NCBI RefSeq assembly: GCF_018139565.1
Contig: NZ_JAGSPK010000001.1
Location: 124,001 to 188,000 of the forward strand
Length of the DNA stretch: 64,000 nt
Direction: 5' to 3'
DNA from: Cognatundibacterium rivi
Lineage (GTDB): Bacteria; Pseudomonadota; Gammaproteobacteria; Burkholderiales; Burkholderiaceae_D
Part shown: piece after piece, positions 15,366 through 24,626 of the stretch
Layout of the letters: each line of letters begins with the position of its first letter
Numbering within the stretch: the stretch's first letter is position 1
Program-made: the position numbers and the translations under genes
Notes under the pieces: model-generated
Database searches by the model: none
What the model was told of the DNA's origin: nothing
The model's input: only the letters and a program-made list of their open reading frames with translations

Positions 15366-18188
15366 GTGCGCCCTTTTGAATCTCTAATCCAAGCGTGGTT
15401 AGCTCTCGGAGCTTACACGCGATTATTTGTTCCCATTACATTGTTGATATTCGTGGTCAGCGGGCTGCGTTACGACCTGTTGATTCATGCGGAAGTCGCC
15501 GGGGCAAAACAGCAGATTCTCACGCATGCCGAAAACATGGAACATCTGCTGGGGCCAACGCTGCTGAAATTAAGCAAATCACAGGATCAGGCAGAGATCA
15601 CCAACACCTTGCGGCGGCAACTGGCAAACGATCCCGATCTGACCCGTCTGACCTGGAGCTATCCTCAAAATAATGTGGACATGACAGGCACATTCACCGT
15701 ACCCATGCTCGCACCGCACTGGTTTCAGGTGATCTTGCAGATGCCGGCGACGCTGAGTAAGACTATCACGACCGCGGATAAAAATGCCGCCAGAGTCACC
15801 GTAGAAATCAGTACGAACAGTGCCGTCAACCGTATCTGGCAGAAAGTGGTCGTGCAGTTGCAGATTTCTGCCATGGCGATCTTTTTTATCTATTTTTTGC
15901 TGGGCCTGATATTGCGTGTCAATGAGCGCAGCTGGAAGCGACTGGCGCTGGCAACGAACCGGTTCAAGACCGGTGATCATGGCGTTAGAATGGAAGCCCG
16001 CGGTAGTCATGAAGAACGTTTGCTGGCAACGACTTTCAATGGCATGGCCGAAGAAATCGAAAGCATTTTGTTGACGCTGCAGAAAAGTCAGCGCGAACAA
16101 AGCGAGCAAATGCATTTCACATTACAACTGCTCAATGCGCTGCCGGTATCGACATTTTTTCAGGATAGCCAGGGCATCTGTCGCGGCGTCAACCCAGCCT
16201 GGTGCAAGATGTTTGGCATACAGCAGAAAGACGCCGTCGGTCAGCCCATGTACAAGTTACTGCCTTTCTTAGCGACACTCGATACACGTCATATTTCTTC
16301 CGCCGGCTTAGCCATCTATTCTCACAAAACCACTCCTGATATCCCCCGCCAAGTGAATGGCGAACATATTTCTGCGCTGTATTATCAGGCGACATATACC
16401 AGCGTTGACGGCAAAGCCTCAGGCATCATCGGCGCGCTGGTCGATATCAGCGAGCGCAAAAAAATTCAGGCTGCACTGGAAGAACAAAAAGAACGTGTGG
16501 AAACGACGCTGGATTCAATCGACGACGCGGTCATCAGCGCCGATATTGATGGCCGTATCCTGACTCTGAACCGCTCCGCACAAAAGCTGACTGGCTGGCG
16601 CCTCGACGAAGCCTTGTCGCAAGAACTGGCGACCGTCTTTACGCTGGGTGAGCGCAGAAAACAAACGGCATTGAACACTTATCTGGCGAATGTCGCCAGC
16701 ACCGGTGCGACGTTTCAGGAACACAATCTGGCTTTGTTGTCCCGCGCTGGCAGACAGCTCGAAGTCGATCTCAGCGCGGCGCCAATCCGTCAGCCCGACG
16801 GTACTGTCACCGGCAGCGTACTGGTCTTTCGCGATCTCAGTGAAACGCATTATCTGATGCGGCAAATCGCATGGCAGGCCGGGCATGATTTACTGACAGG
16901 ATTAGCAAATCGCCAGTCTTTATCGGCCCATTTTTCACAAGCCATAGAATATGCGCGCGAACATCAGAAACTGCTGGCGGTGTGTCTGCTCGATCTTGAT
17001 CATTTTCAGGAAGTGAACGACAAACACGGTAATGAAGTGGCCGACAAATTATTGCAGCAAGTGGCGCGCCGGTTAGAAAGTTGTGTCGGTAAAAATAATC
17101 CGGTTGCCCGTCTTGGTGGTGATGAATTTGTCGTATTGCTGCAGAATCAAAGTGATCTGAACGAAGTAGAGTTAAACATTGCTTTGTTGTTGGGGCAACT
17201 GGCGCAACCCTATGAATTCGAAAATAAAAAAATGACCATGCGCGCCAGCATCGGCGTTGCGATGTATCCGAATGATGAGCTCAGCCCCGATGTGTTGTTA
17301 CGCTACGCCGATCAGGCGATGTACCAGGCCAAACTCAGCGGACGCAATCAGTACCACTTGTTTGACCTGCAAAAAGATGAAGAAGTGCGCACCCGCCACA
17401 ATCAGCGTGCACGGATTCGCGAAGCGTTACTGAAGGACGAATTTGAACTGTACTTCCAACCCAAAGTCGATATGCGGCATGGCCGTATTACCGGCATGGA
17501 AGCGCTGATACGCTGGAATCATCCGCAGCGTGGCATCGTCGGTCCTATGGAATTTTTACCGCTGGTGGAAAACACCAACATCATCATCGACATCGGCAAC
17601 TGGGTGATACATCAGACCTTGCAGCAGATGAGTAACTGGGTTGCCAATGGCTATAACTGGATTGTCAGTGTGAACATCGCGGCGCGCCATTTTCAGCATG
17701 CCGATTTTTTAGAAAATCTGCGCAGTTATCTTGCGCAATTCCCTGATGTGCCGCCTGAATATCTGGAAATAGAAATTCTGGAATCAGCCGCCTTGCAAGA
17801 CGTGCAGCAGGTGCGCGAAGTGATGAGCGCCTGCCAGCAACTGGGTGTGCGTTTTGCGCTTGATGATTTCGGCACCGGCTATTCCTCTTTATCGTATCTG
17901 AAACGTCTGCCCGCCAATATTCTGAAAATCGATCAGAGCTTTGTGCGCGATATGCTGGAAGATTCCGATGATCTGGCGCTGATCAGCGCGATTGTCGGTC
18001 TGGCAAATGCATTTAAACGTGAAGTGATTGCCGAAGGCGTGGAAACCATAGAACACGGCGTTGCGCTGATGCGTCTGGGCTGTAACTTTGCGCAGGGCTA
18101 TGGCGTTTCCCGCCCCATGCCTGCATCGAGGGTAGAAAAATGGGCAGAGAGTTATGTACAGCCCGAGCAGTGGTTGCAACAAGCCTGA
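15366..18188 (+). CDS. membrane PAS-GGDEF-EAL cyclic-di-GMP protein
   Basis: A 940-residue inner-membrane signalling protein. Two membrane segments (about 19-38 and 168-188) bracket a periplasmic sensor region, followed by a HAMP-like stretch, two PAS domains (roughly 250-365 and 375-490), a GGDEF domain and an EAL domain. GGDEF is intact at about residue 584 (ARLGGDEFVVL), and EAL is intact at about 711 (MEALIRWNH) with DDFGTGYSSLSYL later, so both synthesis and breakdown of c-di-GMP are possible. It starts at a GTG; no good ribosome site. It stands alone, with a terminator after it. Confidence 0.92.
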   Translation: MRPFESLIQAWLALGAYTRLFVPITLLIFVVSGLRYDLLIHAEVAGAKQQILTHAENMEHLLGPTLLKLSKSQDQAEITNTLRRQLANDPDLTRLTWSYPQNNVDMTGTFTVPMLAPHWFQVILQMPATLSKTITTADKNAARVTVEISTNSAVNRIWQKVVVQLQISAMAIFFIYFLLGLILRVNERSWKRLALATNRFKTGDHGVRMEARGSHEERLLATTFNGMAEEIESILLTLQKSQREQSEQMHFTLQLLNALPVSTFFQDSQGICRGVNPAWCKMFGIQQKDAVGQPMYKLLPFLATLDTRHISSAGLAIYSHKTTPDIPRQVNGEHISALYYQATYTSVDGKASGIIGALVDISERKKIQAALEEQKERVETTLDSIDDAVISADIDGRILTLNRSAQKLTGWRLDEALSQELATVFTLGERRKQTALNTYLANVASTGATFQEHNLALLSRAGRQLEVDLSAAPIRQPDGTVTGSVLVFRDLSETHYLMRQIAWQAGHDLLTGLANRQSLSAHFSQAIEYAREHQKLLAVCLLDLDHFQEVNDKHGNEVADKLLQQVARRLESCVGKNNPVARLGGDEFVVLLQNQSDLNEVELNIALLLGQLAQPYEFENKKMTMRASIGVAMYPNDELSPDVLLRYADQAMYQAKLSGRNQYHLFDLQKDEEVRTRHNQRARIREALLKDEFELYFQPKVDMRHGRITGMEALIRWNHPQRGIVGPMEFLPLVENTNIIIDIGNWVIHQTLQQMSNWVANGYNWIVSVNIAARHFQHADFLENLRSYLAQFPDVPPEYLEIEILESAALQDVQQVREVMSACQQLGVRFALDDFGTGYSSLSYLKRLPANILKIDQSFVRDMLEDSDDLALISAIVGLANAFKREVIAEGVETIEHGVALMRLGCNFAQGYGVSRPMPASRVEKWAESYVQPEQWLQQA

Positions 18189-18249
18189 GGCTGCACTTTT
18201 CGGTAAATATATATCTTGTTGTTGGCGGAAACGCTGATGCAATGACATA

Positions 18250-18289
18250 AAAAAACGGCGGCCATCATTGCAGATGTGCGCCGTTTTTT
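18250..18289. terminator. bidirectional terminator between GGDEF-EAL and S46 genes
   Basis: AAAAAACGGCG (18250-18260) pairs with CGCCGTTTTTT (18279-18289), with CATC/GATG pairing inside the loop. It separates two convergent genes. Confidence 0.88.
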
Positions 18290-18312
18290 ATTGCTTCACT
18301 TGCTGATGCGGT

Positions 18313-20460
18313 TTATTTTGCCGGGTAGCGTATCGTCATTTCTTTCAGCAGATTATCTGCATGATCGACTTCTTTCATCACCCACAGCATGTAACGAATA
18401 TCGACATGAATCGCGCGTGTGATGGCGCTGTCGAAGTACCAGTCTTTGGTGATCGATTCATAAGTCGAATCAAAATTCAGCCCAACCAATTCGCTGTTTT
18501 TATTCATCACTGCCGAGCCAGAATTACCGCCAGTGGTATCCGCACTGGATAAGAAATTCACCGGCACTGTGCCCAACGCAGTGTCTTTGAAAACACCGTA
18601 ACGTTTTTCTTTAACAGCGGCCAGCAAGCTTTCCGGCGCATCGAATGGTGTTTTACCAGTGTGTTTCTCAACGATGCCTTCTACCGTTGTGAATGGGCCT
18701 TTGCTGACGCCATCACGTGGGCTGTATGGTGCAACAGTGCCGTAAGTCACGCGCAGCGTGGAATTCGCATCCGGATACACAGGTTTGCCCTGCGATTTTT
18801 TCCATGCAATCACTGCCTGCATATATTGCGGAATCACCCGTTCCAGATTGCCATCGACTTCTTTGCGGCGCTCTTCCAGAGACAGGCCGATATCATGCAG
18901 CTTCACTGCCAGACGGATAAACGCATCGTCTGATTGCTGGAATGCCGCCACATCTTTTTTCAGCCATGCCAGACGCGTCGCCGTGTTGCCGAGTTCTGAC
19001 TGACGGTACAGCGCCGCGACCGATTCCGGTGTCGGCAGCAAAATATCTAAACCTTGCGGGCGGAATTTGCTATCGAGTTTGTTATACCGTTGCAGTGCTG
19101 CGGTATACCGCGCCTGATCCACATTGCTCACATACGACTGTTCCAGACGAGCGAGTCGCGCTGAAATAAACGAGATATCACGTTGCTGATAACCCGCTTT
19201 GCGCTCGGCATCTGGCTTGGTGCTTTCCAGCGCAAGGCGATACAAGGTGCGCGCATTTTTCAGCAAATCACTGTTGGTCGCGACGCTCCAGGCGAACTCT
19301 TCTTCATTCAATGCCATGTCGCTGGCGATCACCGCATCCAGCTCTTTCAGCAAACTCTGATCGGCATTGTGCTGGCTGAACCAGCTGCGGAATTCAGCGT
19401 CCTGCGCGTCTTTAATGGCCGCGATATCTTTACGCGCAAATCCCGCCAGCAAACCCTCGGTTTTCTTCAGACGGTTGTTGATGCTTTTTGCTACGCTCGC
19501 ATAACGCACTTCGGCATTCGCATTCCCTTGCGTTGCCGCCGCGATGACTGACAGATCCGATTTGTATTCCGCCACGCGTGCCGGGTAGCTCGCGTCCCGC
19601 GCAAAGCGGATTTCTTCCGGCAATTTATAACGGCTGGTCGTGCCCGGATAACCTGCCAACAAAATCGGGTCGCCATTTTTCAGACCCTGTGCCGACACCA
19701 CCAGAAAATCTTTAGAGTGATACGGCACGTTATCCGCCGAAGGATCAGCCGGGCGGCCATCTTTACCGACATACGCGCGCAGGAAAGAAAAATCGCCGGT
19801 ATGACGCGGCCATTCAAAGTTATCAACATCGCCGCCATAATTACCGATCTTGTCCGATGGCGCATACACCAGGCGCACATCGCGGATCATCATCTGACGT
19901 ATCCGGTAATATTCCATCCCGCGATGAAAACTCGGCACCGAGCAACGATACGCTTTATCTTGCTCACATTCCGCGATCAGCGCTTTGATGCGGTTCTGCA
20001 CATGCTCATGGCGCTGCTTGCCCGACATCGCTGGCGTGATACCGCTCAACACCTGCGTCGTCACGTTCTCCACTTTATCGGTGATATACATACGCGAATC
20101 CGGCCCGGCAGGTAATTCCTCAGCGCGGGTTTTCGCCAGAAAGCCATTGCTGATGTAATTTTTTTCGGCTGTCGAATTACGTTGCACCGCGCCGTAAGCA
20201 CAGTGATGATTCGTCACCACCAGCCCGCTGTCAGACACAAACGACGCCGAGCAACCGCCCAGCGATACCATCGCGCTCATCGGATGCTTAGACAAATCCG
20301 CGAGCTTTTCTGCCGGAATCGTGATGCCTATGCGTTTCAGCTCCGCTTTTAATTGCGGCAACTGATGCGGCTGCCATTGGCCTTCATCGGCATAGCTCAG
20401 CGGGCTGCTGGCCAGACTCAGCCCGGCCAGTGCCAGACTCCATGCATACGATTGTTTCAA
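18313..20460 (-). CDS. S46-family dipeptidyl-peptidase (DPP7/DPP11-like)
   Basis: Periplasmic serine exopeptidase that removes dipeptides from peptide N-termini. Signal peptide ends near SLSYA-DEG (residue 25). Catalytic elements are all present: TNHHCAYG with His at 85-86, GGDVDNFEWPRHTGDF with the Asp, and TTGGNSGSAV with the nucleophile Ser near residue 655. At 715 residues it has the family's usual length. The segment after the nucleophile reads LNFDS, whereas as I recall Gly marks DPP7 and Arg marks DPP11 at the last position, so side-chain preference cannot be assigned. The gene stands alone, convergent with the GGDEF-EAL gene. Confidence 0.92.
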   Translation of the reverse strand: MKQSYAWSLALAGLSLASSPLSYADEGQWQPHQLPQLKAELKRIGITIPAEKLADLSKHPMSAMVSLGGCSASFVSDSGLVVTNHHCAYGAVQRNSTAEKNYISNGFLAKTRAEELPAGPDSRMYITDKVENVTTQVLSGITPAMSGKQRHEHVQNRIKALIAECEQDKAYRCSVPSFHRGMEYYRIRQMMIRDVRLVYAPSDKIGNYGGDVDNFEWPRHTGDFSFLRAYVGKDGRPADPSADNVPYHSKDFLVVSAQGLKNGDPILLAGYPGTTSRYKLPEEIRFARDASYPARVAEYKSDLSVIAAATQGNANAEVRYASVAKSINNRLKKTEGLLAGFARKDIAAIKDAQDAEFRSWFSQHNADQSLLKELDAVIASDMALNEEEFAWSVATNSDLLKNARTLYRLALESTKPDAERKAGYQQRDISFISARLARLEQSYVSNVDQARYTAALQRYNKLDSKFRPQGLDILLPTPESVAALYRQSELGNTATRLAWLKKDVAAFQQSDDAFIRLAVKLHDIGLSLEERRKEVDGNLERVIPQYMQAVIAWKKSQGKPVYPDANSTLRVTYGTVAPYSPRDGVSKGPFTTVEGIVEKHTGKTPFDAPESLLAAVKEKRYGVFKDTALGTVPVNFLSSADTTGGNSGSAVMNKNSELVGLNFDSTYESITKDWYFDSAITRAIHVDIRYMLWVMKEVDHADNLLKEMTIRYPAK

Positions 20461-20887
20461 CTTACTCTCCGTCTATGGTCAAAAGCGCTGGCACAGTGTG
20501 CGGCCAGCGCGTTGCAGGTGGGGGCGGGTAACAAACGCCAGAAAATCTGCTGTGTCATGCGTCAGCAATTCCGGGGCAGCAGCAAACTCGCTACCGGAAA
20601 AGCCAGTCATCACATCAGAACAGCGCCGTACTCCGCTCATTATTATCGAATCGCGACTCCAGAACCAGACCTGCCGCCGCAGGAAAAGTTCCGGCAAAGA
20701 AGGAAATTTGACAGATATCTTTACGACCGTAAAGAAAAATAAGAAAAATTATTTACATTTATGCGGCGTGGCGTTGGTCAGGCAGATGATTGCGGCGATG
20801 GCGATGTTGGCGGACGAAAGCTAAGGTGCTTGCTACGAGAGCAGTTCTTCCGTGACTAAGCACAAATTCCGATAAAGCAATCTTCCT

Positions 20888-20940
20888 GCGTCTGATCGGG
20901 TAAACGGGGTTTTATCGATGTCGGTGATGTTTTTGGCAGT
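20888..20940 (-). pseudogene. intI: decayed 5' end of integron integrase gene (left platform)
   Basis: Read on the minus strand, this stretch aligns with the first 15 or so codons of the intI-like start at 38443, with the ATG lost and the frame broken. It lies outward of the LexA box exactly as intI does in an integron. Homology fades by about 20888. The remaining 430 bp up to the S46 gene (20461-20887) holds that gene's promoter region and nothing else I can name. Confidence 0.55.
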
Positions 20941-20949
20941 TTATTTATA

Positions 20950-20965
20950 CTGTATTTTTAAACAG
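20950..20965. promoter_or_regulatory. LexA box, left integron platform
   Basis: CTGTATTTTTAAACAG matches the CTGT-N8-ACAG SOS operator and is extended by TATA on each side. It sits where the intI promoter would be. Confidence 0.75.
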
Positions 20966-21017
20966 TATAACCAAATACCGCTAATATCCATGCGGTTTTC
21001 AAGGGGATTTGAGCGTG

Positions 21018-21046
21018 TTGACAGTTTGATCATTGACGGTTAATGT
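21018..21046 (+). promoter_or_regulatory. cassette promoter, left platform
   Basis: TTGACA (21018-21023) and TAATGT (21041-21046) are separated by 17 bp, a near-consensus sigma-70 promoter pointing at the cassette gene. The same boxes with the same spacing occur in the right platform. Confidence 0.75.
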
Positions 21047-21068
21047 TGCAAAATGAAAATTAAAACAC

Positions 21069-21075
21069 GTTATGC
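21069..21075 (+). other. attI-like recombination site, left platform
   Basis: GTTATGC at the end of the conserved block marks the crossover triplet GTT. Everything to the left is shared with the right platform and everything to the right is unique, as expected for cassette insertion at attI. Confidence 0.65.
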
Positions 21076-21089
21076 ATCAGGAAGCAGCA

Positions 21090-21740
21090 ATGGAATATAG
21101 CGAAGTCATTGAAAATTGGAAACATTTCGCAGAAAGAATCAAACTACTTGGTGGCAGTGTTCAGGCGTTCGCTATCGAGGAGCCTGCTACTCAGGATGAA
21201 GTAGCAGATCTCGAAAAACAACTTGGTTTAGATTTGCCGACATCTCTTAAGGAAGTACTTCTTGAATTTTCTAAGAAGGTCGAATTTCGTTGGTTTATGG
21301 CAGATGATTTTGAGCTAGGTAGTCCGTTTTCTCAAATTTTTTCTGGTGATCGACATTGGTCTTTAGAATGGCTCGTTCAATTCAATAATGCTAAAGACAA
21401 TTGGAAGAATGAGGTTTTCCCGAACAAAGATGACTCTTACGATGTCATTTGGCATAATAAATTAGCATTCCACGAAGTAGGTAACGGCGATTATTTGGCG
21501 ATTGATTTATCGGAACCTGATAAAGAACCGATAGTTTATTTAAGCCATGATGATGGCGAAGGGCATGGGGTCGAACTTGCTAGAAATTTTAAAGACTTCC
21601 TATTTTTAACGAGTCGTCTAGGTTGTGTTGGTGGTGAGGATTGGCAGTGGCTTCCTTTCATTGAAAATGGCAGGCAGTACCTAAATCCAGATTGTCAAAA
21701 TGCCGCAAACTTTAGAGAGGCTTTGGGTTTGGATGCATAA
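21090..21740 (+). CDS. SMI1/KNR4 (SUKH)-family cassette protein
   Basis: A 216-residue SUKH-superfamily protein: the start of the domain shows EEPATQDEVADLEKQLGLDLPTSLKEVL near residues 27-55, then the acidic YLSHDDGEGHGVELARNFKDFL near 155. SUKH proteins often act as immunity proteins for toxins but are also common as lone integron cassette genes. The ATG at 21090 follows AGGAAG; an earlier ATG at 21072 lies in the attI site. Its stop codon is inside the attC-like site, and it is more AT-rich than its neighbours. Unknown partner. Confidence 0.8.
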   Translation: MEYSEVIENWKHFAERIKLLGGSVQAFAIEEPATQDEVADLEKQLGLDLPTSLKEVLLEFSKKVEFRWFMADDFELGSPFSQIFSGDRHWSLEWLVQFNNAKDNWKNEVFPNKDDSYDVIWHNKLAFHEVGNGDYLAIDLSEPDKEPIVYLSHDDGEGHGVELARNFKDFLFLTSRLGCVGGEDWQWLPFIENGRQYLNPDCQNAANFREALGLDA

Positions 21741-21824
21741 CAAGACAATCGATCGGACTGGCCGTTATGCGGCTGTGTTCTTTTCTAATTTGTGGACGGC
21801 CATCCGTTCATTTCTGCGTTAGAC
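21735..21824 (+). other. attC-like recombination site of the SUKH cassette
   Basis: Left core GCATAAC (21735-21741) and right core GTTAGAC (21818-21824) bracket inner arms GGACTGGCCGT and ACGGCCATCC, which pair with one unpaired base, the hallmark of a folded attC. Length 90 bp is in the normal range. The left core is degenerate. Confidence 0.7.
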
Positions 21825-21834
21825 CTCACAACCT

Positions 21835-22452
21835 ATGCACCGCACCCAATTCCTCCTTGTCGCTCTCTTCGTCCTGCTCGGCCTGTTGGCCTGGTCTGGC
21901 TGGCATCCTTATGACCGCGGCACGTGGCTGATGGAGGTGCTGCCGATATTCATTGTCGTGCCTGTGCTGATCGCAAGCTACACGCGTTTTCCGCTGACTC
22001 AGTTGCTTTACATTTGTATTTTCGTGCATGCTGTTATTTTGTTGGTCGGCGGCGCGTATACTTATGCCAGAGTACCTTTTGGTTTCCAGATCGCCGAGGC
22101 GCTTGGTCTGCATCGCAATCCATACGACAAGATCGGCCACTTTGCCCAGGGCTTTGTTCCGGCGCTGGCGGCGCGGGAAATTTTGCTGCGCGGTGGATAT
22201 GTGCGTGCGGGAAAAATGCTGAGCTTTCTGGTGACCTGTGTTGTGCTCGCCATCAGCGCATCGTATGAACTCATCGAGTGGGCCGCTGCCGTCGCGTTCG
22301 GGCAGGGGGCGGACGAATTTCTTGGTACTCAGGGCGACCCTTGGGATACACAATCCGACATGCTGTTCGCGCTCATCGGGGCAGTTGTCGCACAGGCGTT
22401 GCTGGCACGAACGCAAGACCGCCAGATCAATCGACTGCAAAACGCTGCATGA
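21835..22452 (+). CDS. DUF2238 (YjdF-like) integral membrane protein
   Basis: A 205-residue membrane protein with about six hydrophobic segments (near 8-24, 38-56, 62-82, 118-133, 140-160, 186-204). The DUF2238 pattern is visible as YDKIGHFAQGF near residue 100 and ASYELIEWAAA near 141, with WDTQSDM near 178. Function unknown. It begins 10 bp after the attC right core and has no ribosome site, which is how cassette genes often start, but I find no attC behind it, so cassette status is unproven. Confidence 0.8.
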   Translation: MHRTQFLLVALFVLLGLLAWSGWHPYDRGTWLMEVLPIFIVVPVLIASYTRFPLTQLLYICIFVHAVILLVGGAYTYARVPFGFQIAEALGLHRNPYDKIGHFAQGFVPALAAREILLRGGYVRAGKMLSFLVTCVVLAISASYELIEWAAAVAFGQGADEFLGTQGDPWDTQSDMLFALIGAVVAQALLARTQDRQINRLQNAA

Positions 22453-22468
22453 TCTTCTGAGGTGAACA

Positions 22469-22849
22469 ATGACTAAGAACAGTGCATCTGAAAAAATTCT
22501 ATGGCTGCCCGATGTTGAGGAGCATGACTATCCGGCAGCGGATTCTTATCTGCGAATTATCTACAACGATAAGAAGGTCGCTGACATGGTCGCTCGTCTC
22601 AGAAAGGCGGCGATCGTCGAGTTTAAATCCAAGGATATTTTCAGGGCGTCGCAATTGTCTTTGCTCGGCATCAGCAATTCGCACGTAGAGAAAGACAGAA
22701 AGAAAATCGCGAACCGCGTTGCGCTGTCGCCGCTGCTGCTGGTCAGAGATGAAATAAACGGCAAAGTGATTATTGCCGATGGCTACCACAGGCTGTGCGC
22801 GATTTATGGATTTGATGAGGATGCGATTATCCGTTGCAAGATCATCTGA
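22469..22849 (+). CDS. hypothetical protein with ParB-like segment
   Basis: A 126-residue protein I do not recognise with certainty. The C-terminal part, SPLLLVRDEINGKVIIADGYHRLCAIY, has the look of a ParB/Srx-type nuclease fold (hydrophobic strand, then DGYHR-helix). The N-terminus WLPDVEEHDYPAADSYL is unlike typical ParB. GAGGTG precedes the ATG at good spacing. It follows the DUF2238 gene by 16 bp and may be cotranscribed. Confidence 0.6.
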   Translation: MTKNSASEKILWLPDVEEHDYPAADSYLRIIYNDKKVADMVARLRKAAIVEFKSKDIFRASQLSLLGISNSHVEKDRKKIANRVALSPLLLVRDEINGKVIIADGYHRLCAIYGFDEDAIIRCKII

Positions 22850-22979
22850 CGTGTGTGGCGTGTTTCGCATGCACCATTCTGACTGATCACTTTTCCACGT
22901 AGACATCACAATGACGTCCTACATTTCAAAGCTAATTCTTGGACGACATGGGGTCGCCTGAATACACATCGGACCTATC

Positions 22980-23348
22980 ATGACTCCAGCACTCAGCGTC
23001 ATCATTATCTATGCGAAAGAGATGCAAAAAACGGCTGAGTTTTATCAGAAGTATTTTGATTTCGTTTCAACAGGAAAGGTCGTCGATGGCCTGATAGAGT
23101 TGACCGCACAGCACGGTGGCGCAAGTATTTTGATTCATCAGGCGGCAAAAAGCGTCAAGCTTGGGCAGGCTGGCGTCAAGCTCATGTTCGATGTGGAAGA
23201 CGTCGAAGCGTTCAAGAAAAAATCGCTGGAATTGGGTCTGCAGTTTGGAAGTACGCATATTGCGAACGGCTATTCCTTCTCGAATGCGAAAGACCCGGAC
23301 AACAATTCCGTGTGTATTTCCAGTCGCGCTTTTCGTCGGGGGCAGTAA
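22980..23348 (+). CDS. VOC-family (glyoxalase-like) protein
   Basis: A 122-residue single-domain VOC protein. It shows the beta-alpha-beta-beta start LSVIIIYAKEMQKTAEFYQKYFDF and a second half FDVEDVEAFKKKSLELGLQ ending in FSNAKDPDNNSVCI, typical of small glyoxalase/bleomycin-resistance/dioxygenase folds. Metal ligands are not obvious (no clear paired His/Glu set), so catalytic activity is uncertain. The 130 bp before it hold no gene. Confidence 0.75.
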   Translation: MTPALSVIIIYAKEMQKTAEFYQKYFDFVSTGKVVDGLIELTAQHGGASILIHQAAKSVKLGQAGVKLMFDVEDVEAFKKKSLELGLQFGSTHIANGYSFSNAKDPDNNSVCISSRAFRRGQ

Positions 23349-23421
23349 TTTTGCAAAGCACGCCATTCAACACGGTCAGACCATGTGAAGGCGATTCATG
23401 TCAGTCTCTTGAGGAAACATC

Positions 23422-23958
23422 ATGCGCAATTTTTCCACTATTCTTGCCACCATTTTTGCAACAGCCTCATGCATTTGTTTGACTGCCTGTGTGGGTTCCC
23501 ACGTGCCGACGGAACGAACAGAGGTGATATTGCCGCTGAACCGCGCCTGGGTCGATGCACAAAAAGTTGAATACGTCACCACCGACATCTCGGATGCGCA
23601 GATGGCAAAAATGGCTGGTGTGAATTATGTTCCCCGTTTGGCGGATGCCGTTTCGCGCAATGGTGCAAAGTCTTTATTGGAGCGTGTGTACAAATTTCCG
23701 GGTGACGAGCAAATCAGTATTTTTCAGTCGACGCCACTCCCAACCGGCGCGGCGAATGCCGATATCAATTACAGCCCGCTTTGGCGTATTGTGCTGGTCC
23801 GCTGGCTGAAGCGGGATAAGCTGCGTGAGTTGACATCGGAAGCAGACGTACACGCAGCCGAGGACGCGGGCGAAGTGTCTCTGCAGGTCACCGATATCGT
23901 CGCTAATTGCCCTGTTGTCCGCGGCACAGACGGGCAGTCACTCAAGGGTGCGCGATAA
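23422..23958 (+). CDS. hypothetical lipoprotein
   Basis: A 178-residue protein with an N-terminal hydrophobic leader and a lipobox-like LTACVG (Cys near residue 23), so probably a membrane-anchored lipoprotein. The body contains LNRAWVDAQKVEYVTTDISDAQMAKMAGVNYVPRL and WRIVLVRWLKRDKLRELTSEADV. I do not know its function. GAGGAA lies before the ATG. Confidence 0.65.
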   Translation: MRNFSTILATIFATASCICLTACVGSHVPTERTEVILPLNRAWVDAQKVEYVTTDISDAQMAKMAGVNYVPRLADAVSRNGAKSLLERVYKFPGDEQISIFQSTPLPTGAANADINYSPLWRIVLVRWLKRDKLRELTSEADVHAAEDAGEVSLQVTDIVANCPVVRGTDGQSLKGAR

Positions 23959-24184
23959 GGTGTTTCTGTGGGTTTTCGATTGAGAGCATCAGGTTTTCGT
24001 ACCGGCGTCTGCCGGGGTAGCGTACGTATCGCCCCTATCGCCCCTATCGCACGCTTCGCATACACCAGCAGCTTTCTCAGCGATCCTGTTTCAGCGATAT
24101 TTTGTAACGCAATATGAATACCCGAACTAATTCATATCGGCACAGTCCATTCCTGTGAACTGAGTTTTCCGGAAAGGTGTTGTC

Positions 24185-24499
24185 ATGCAAAGAAAATGGG
24201 ACAGACATGAAATTCTGCAGCTACTGACGCTGTCTGCCACGCTGGCGGGTTTGAGCATCACGGCGTTAACGATCTTTAAGAAACATGACGTCGATAAATT
24301 CGCCGTCACGATTGCCGACGATATTCTGGCTGCGGTGGCATTGTGTTTTTTGCTGGCGACTTATTTATTTTTCTTTTCTTTGCGCACCAGACATTCATCG
24401 CTGGCCGCGAAGCTGGAGTTAGTTGGTGACGTGATATTTCTGGTCGCGCTAACCGGTATGGTCGCCACAGGTTTCATTATTATGTACACCGTCTGGTAG
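24185..24499 (+). CDS. small membrane protein, three hydrophobic segments
   Basis: A 104-residue protein with membrane segments at about 11-28, 43-65 and 79-102, charged ends, and no recognisable domain. AAAGGTG precedes the ATG. The 226 bp before it contain a short CCCCTATCG tandem duplication near 24030 and no gene. Confidence 0.6.
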   Translation: MQRKWDRHEILQLLTLSATLAGLSITALTIFKKHDVDKFAVTIADDILAAVALCFLLATYLFFFSLRTRHSSLAAKLELVGDVIFLVALTGMVATGFIIMYTVW

Positions 24500-24626
24500 C
24501 GCTGTTGGTACGAGTACGCGTCGCGTTTGTCCGTTGTGCCGGTTTATTGTGTCTGCTGTTTTTCATTTGTTTTCCCCCGTTGATGTCCGTGGCCTTCGTG
24601 CCACATCAGAAAAAGGAGTAACAAAA

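Larger units (their letters stand above)
20923..21072 (+). repeat. 150-bp integron platform block, left copy
   Basis: This block aligns without gaps to the inverted block at 38311-38460; by hand about 130 of 150 positions agree. It contains a LexA box, a consensus promoter and a conserved tail ending CACGTTA. The similarity stops exactly at GTTA, which is where an integron integrase joins cassettes to attI. Confidence 0.85.

Noticed and set aside
21835-22452. DUF2238 gene as a proven second cassette
   Set aside because: Its start fits, but no attC-like site can be found after it, so I leave the status open.
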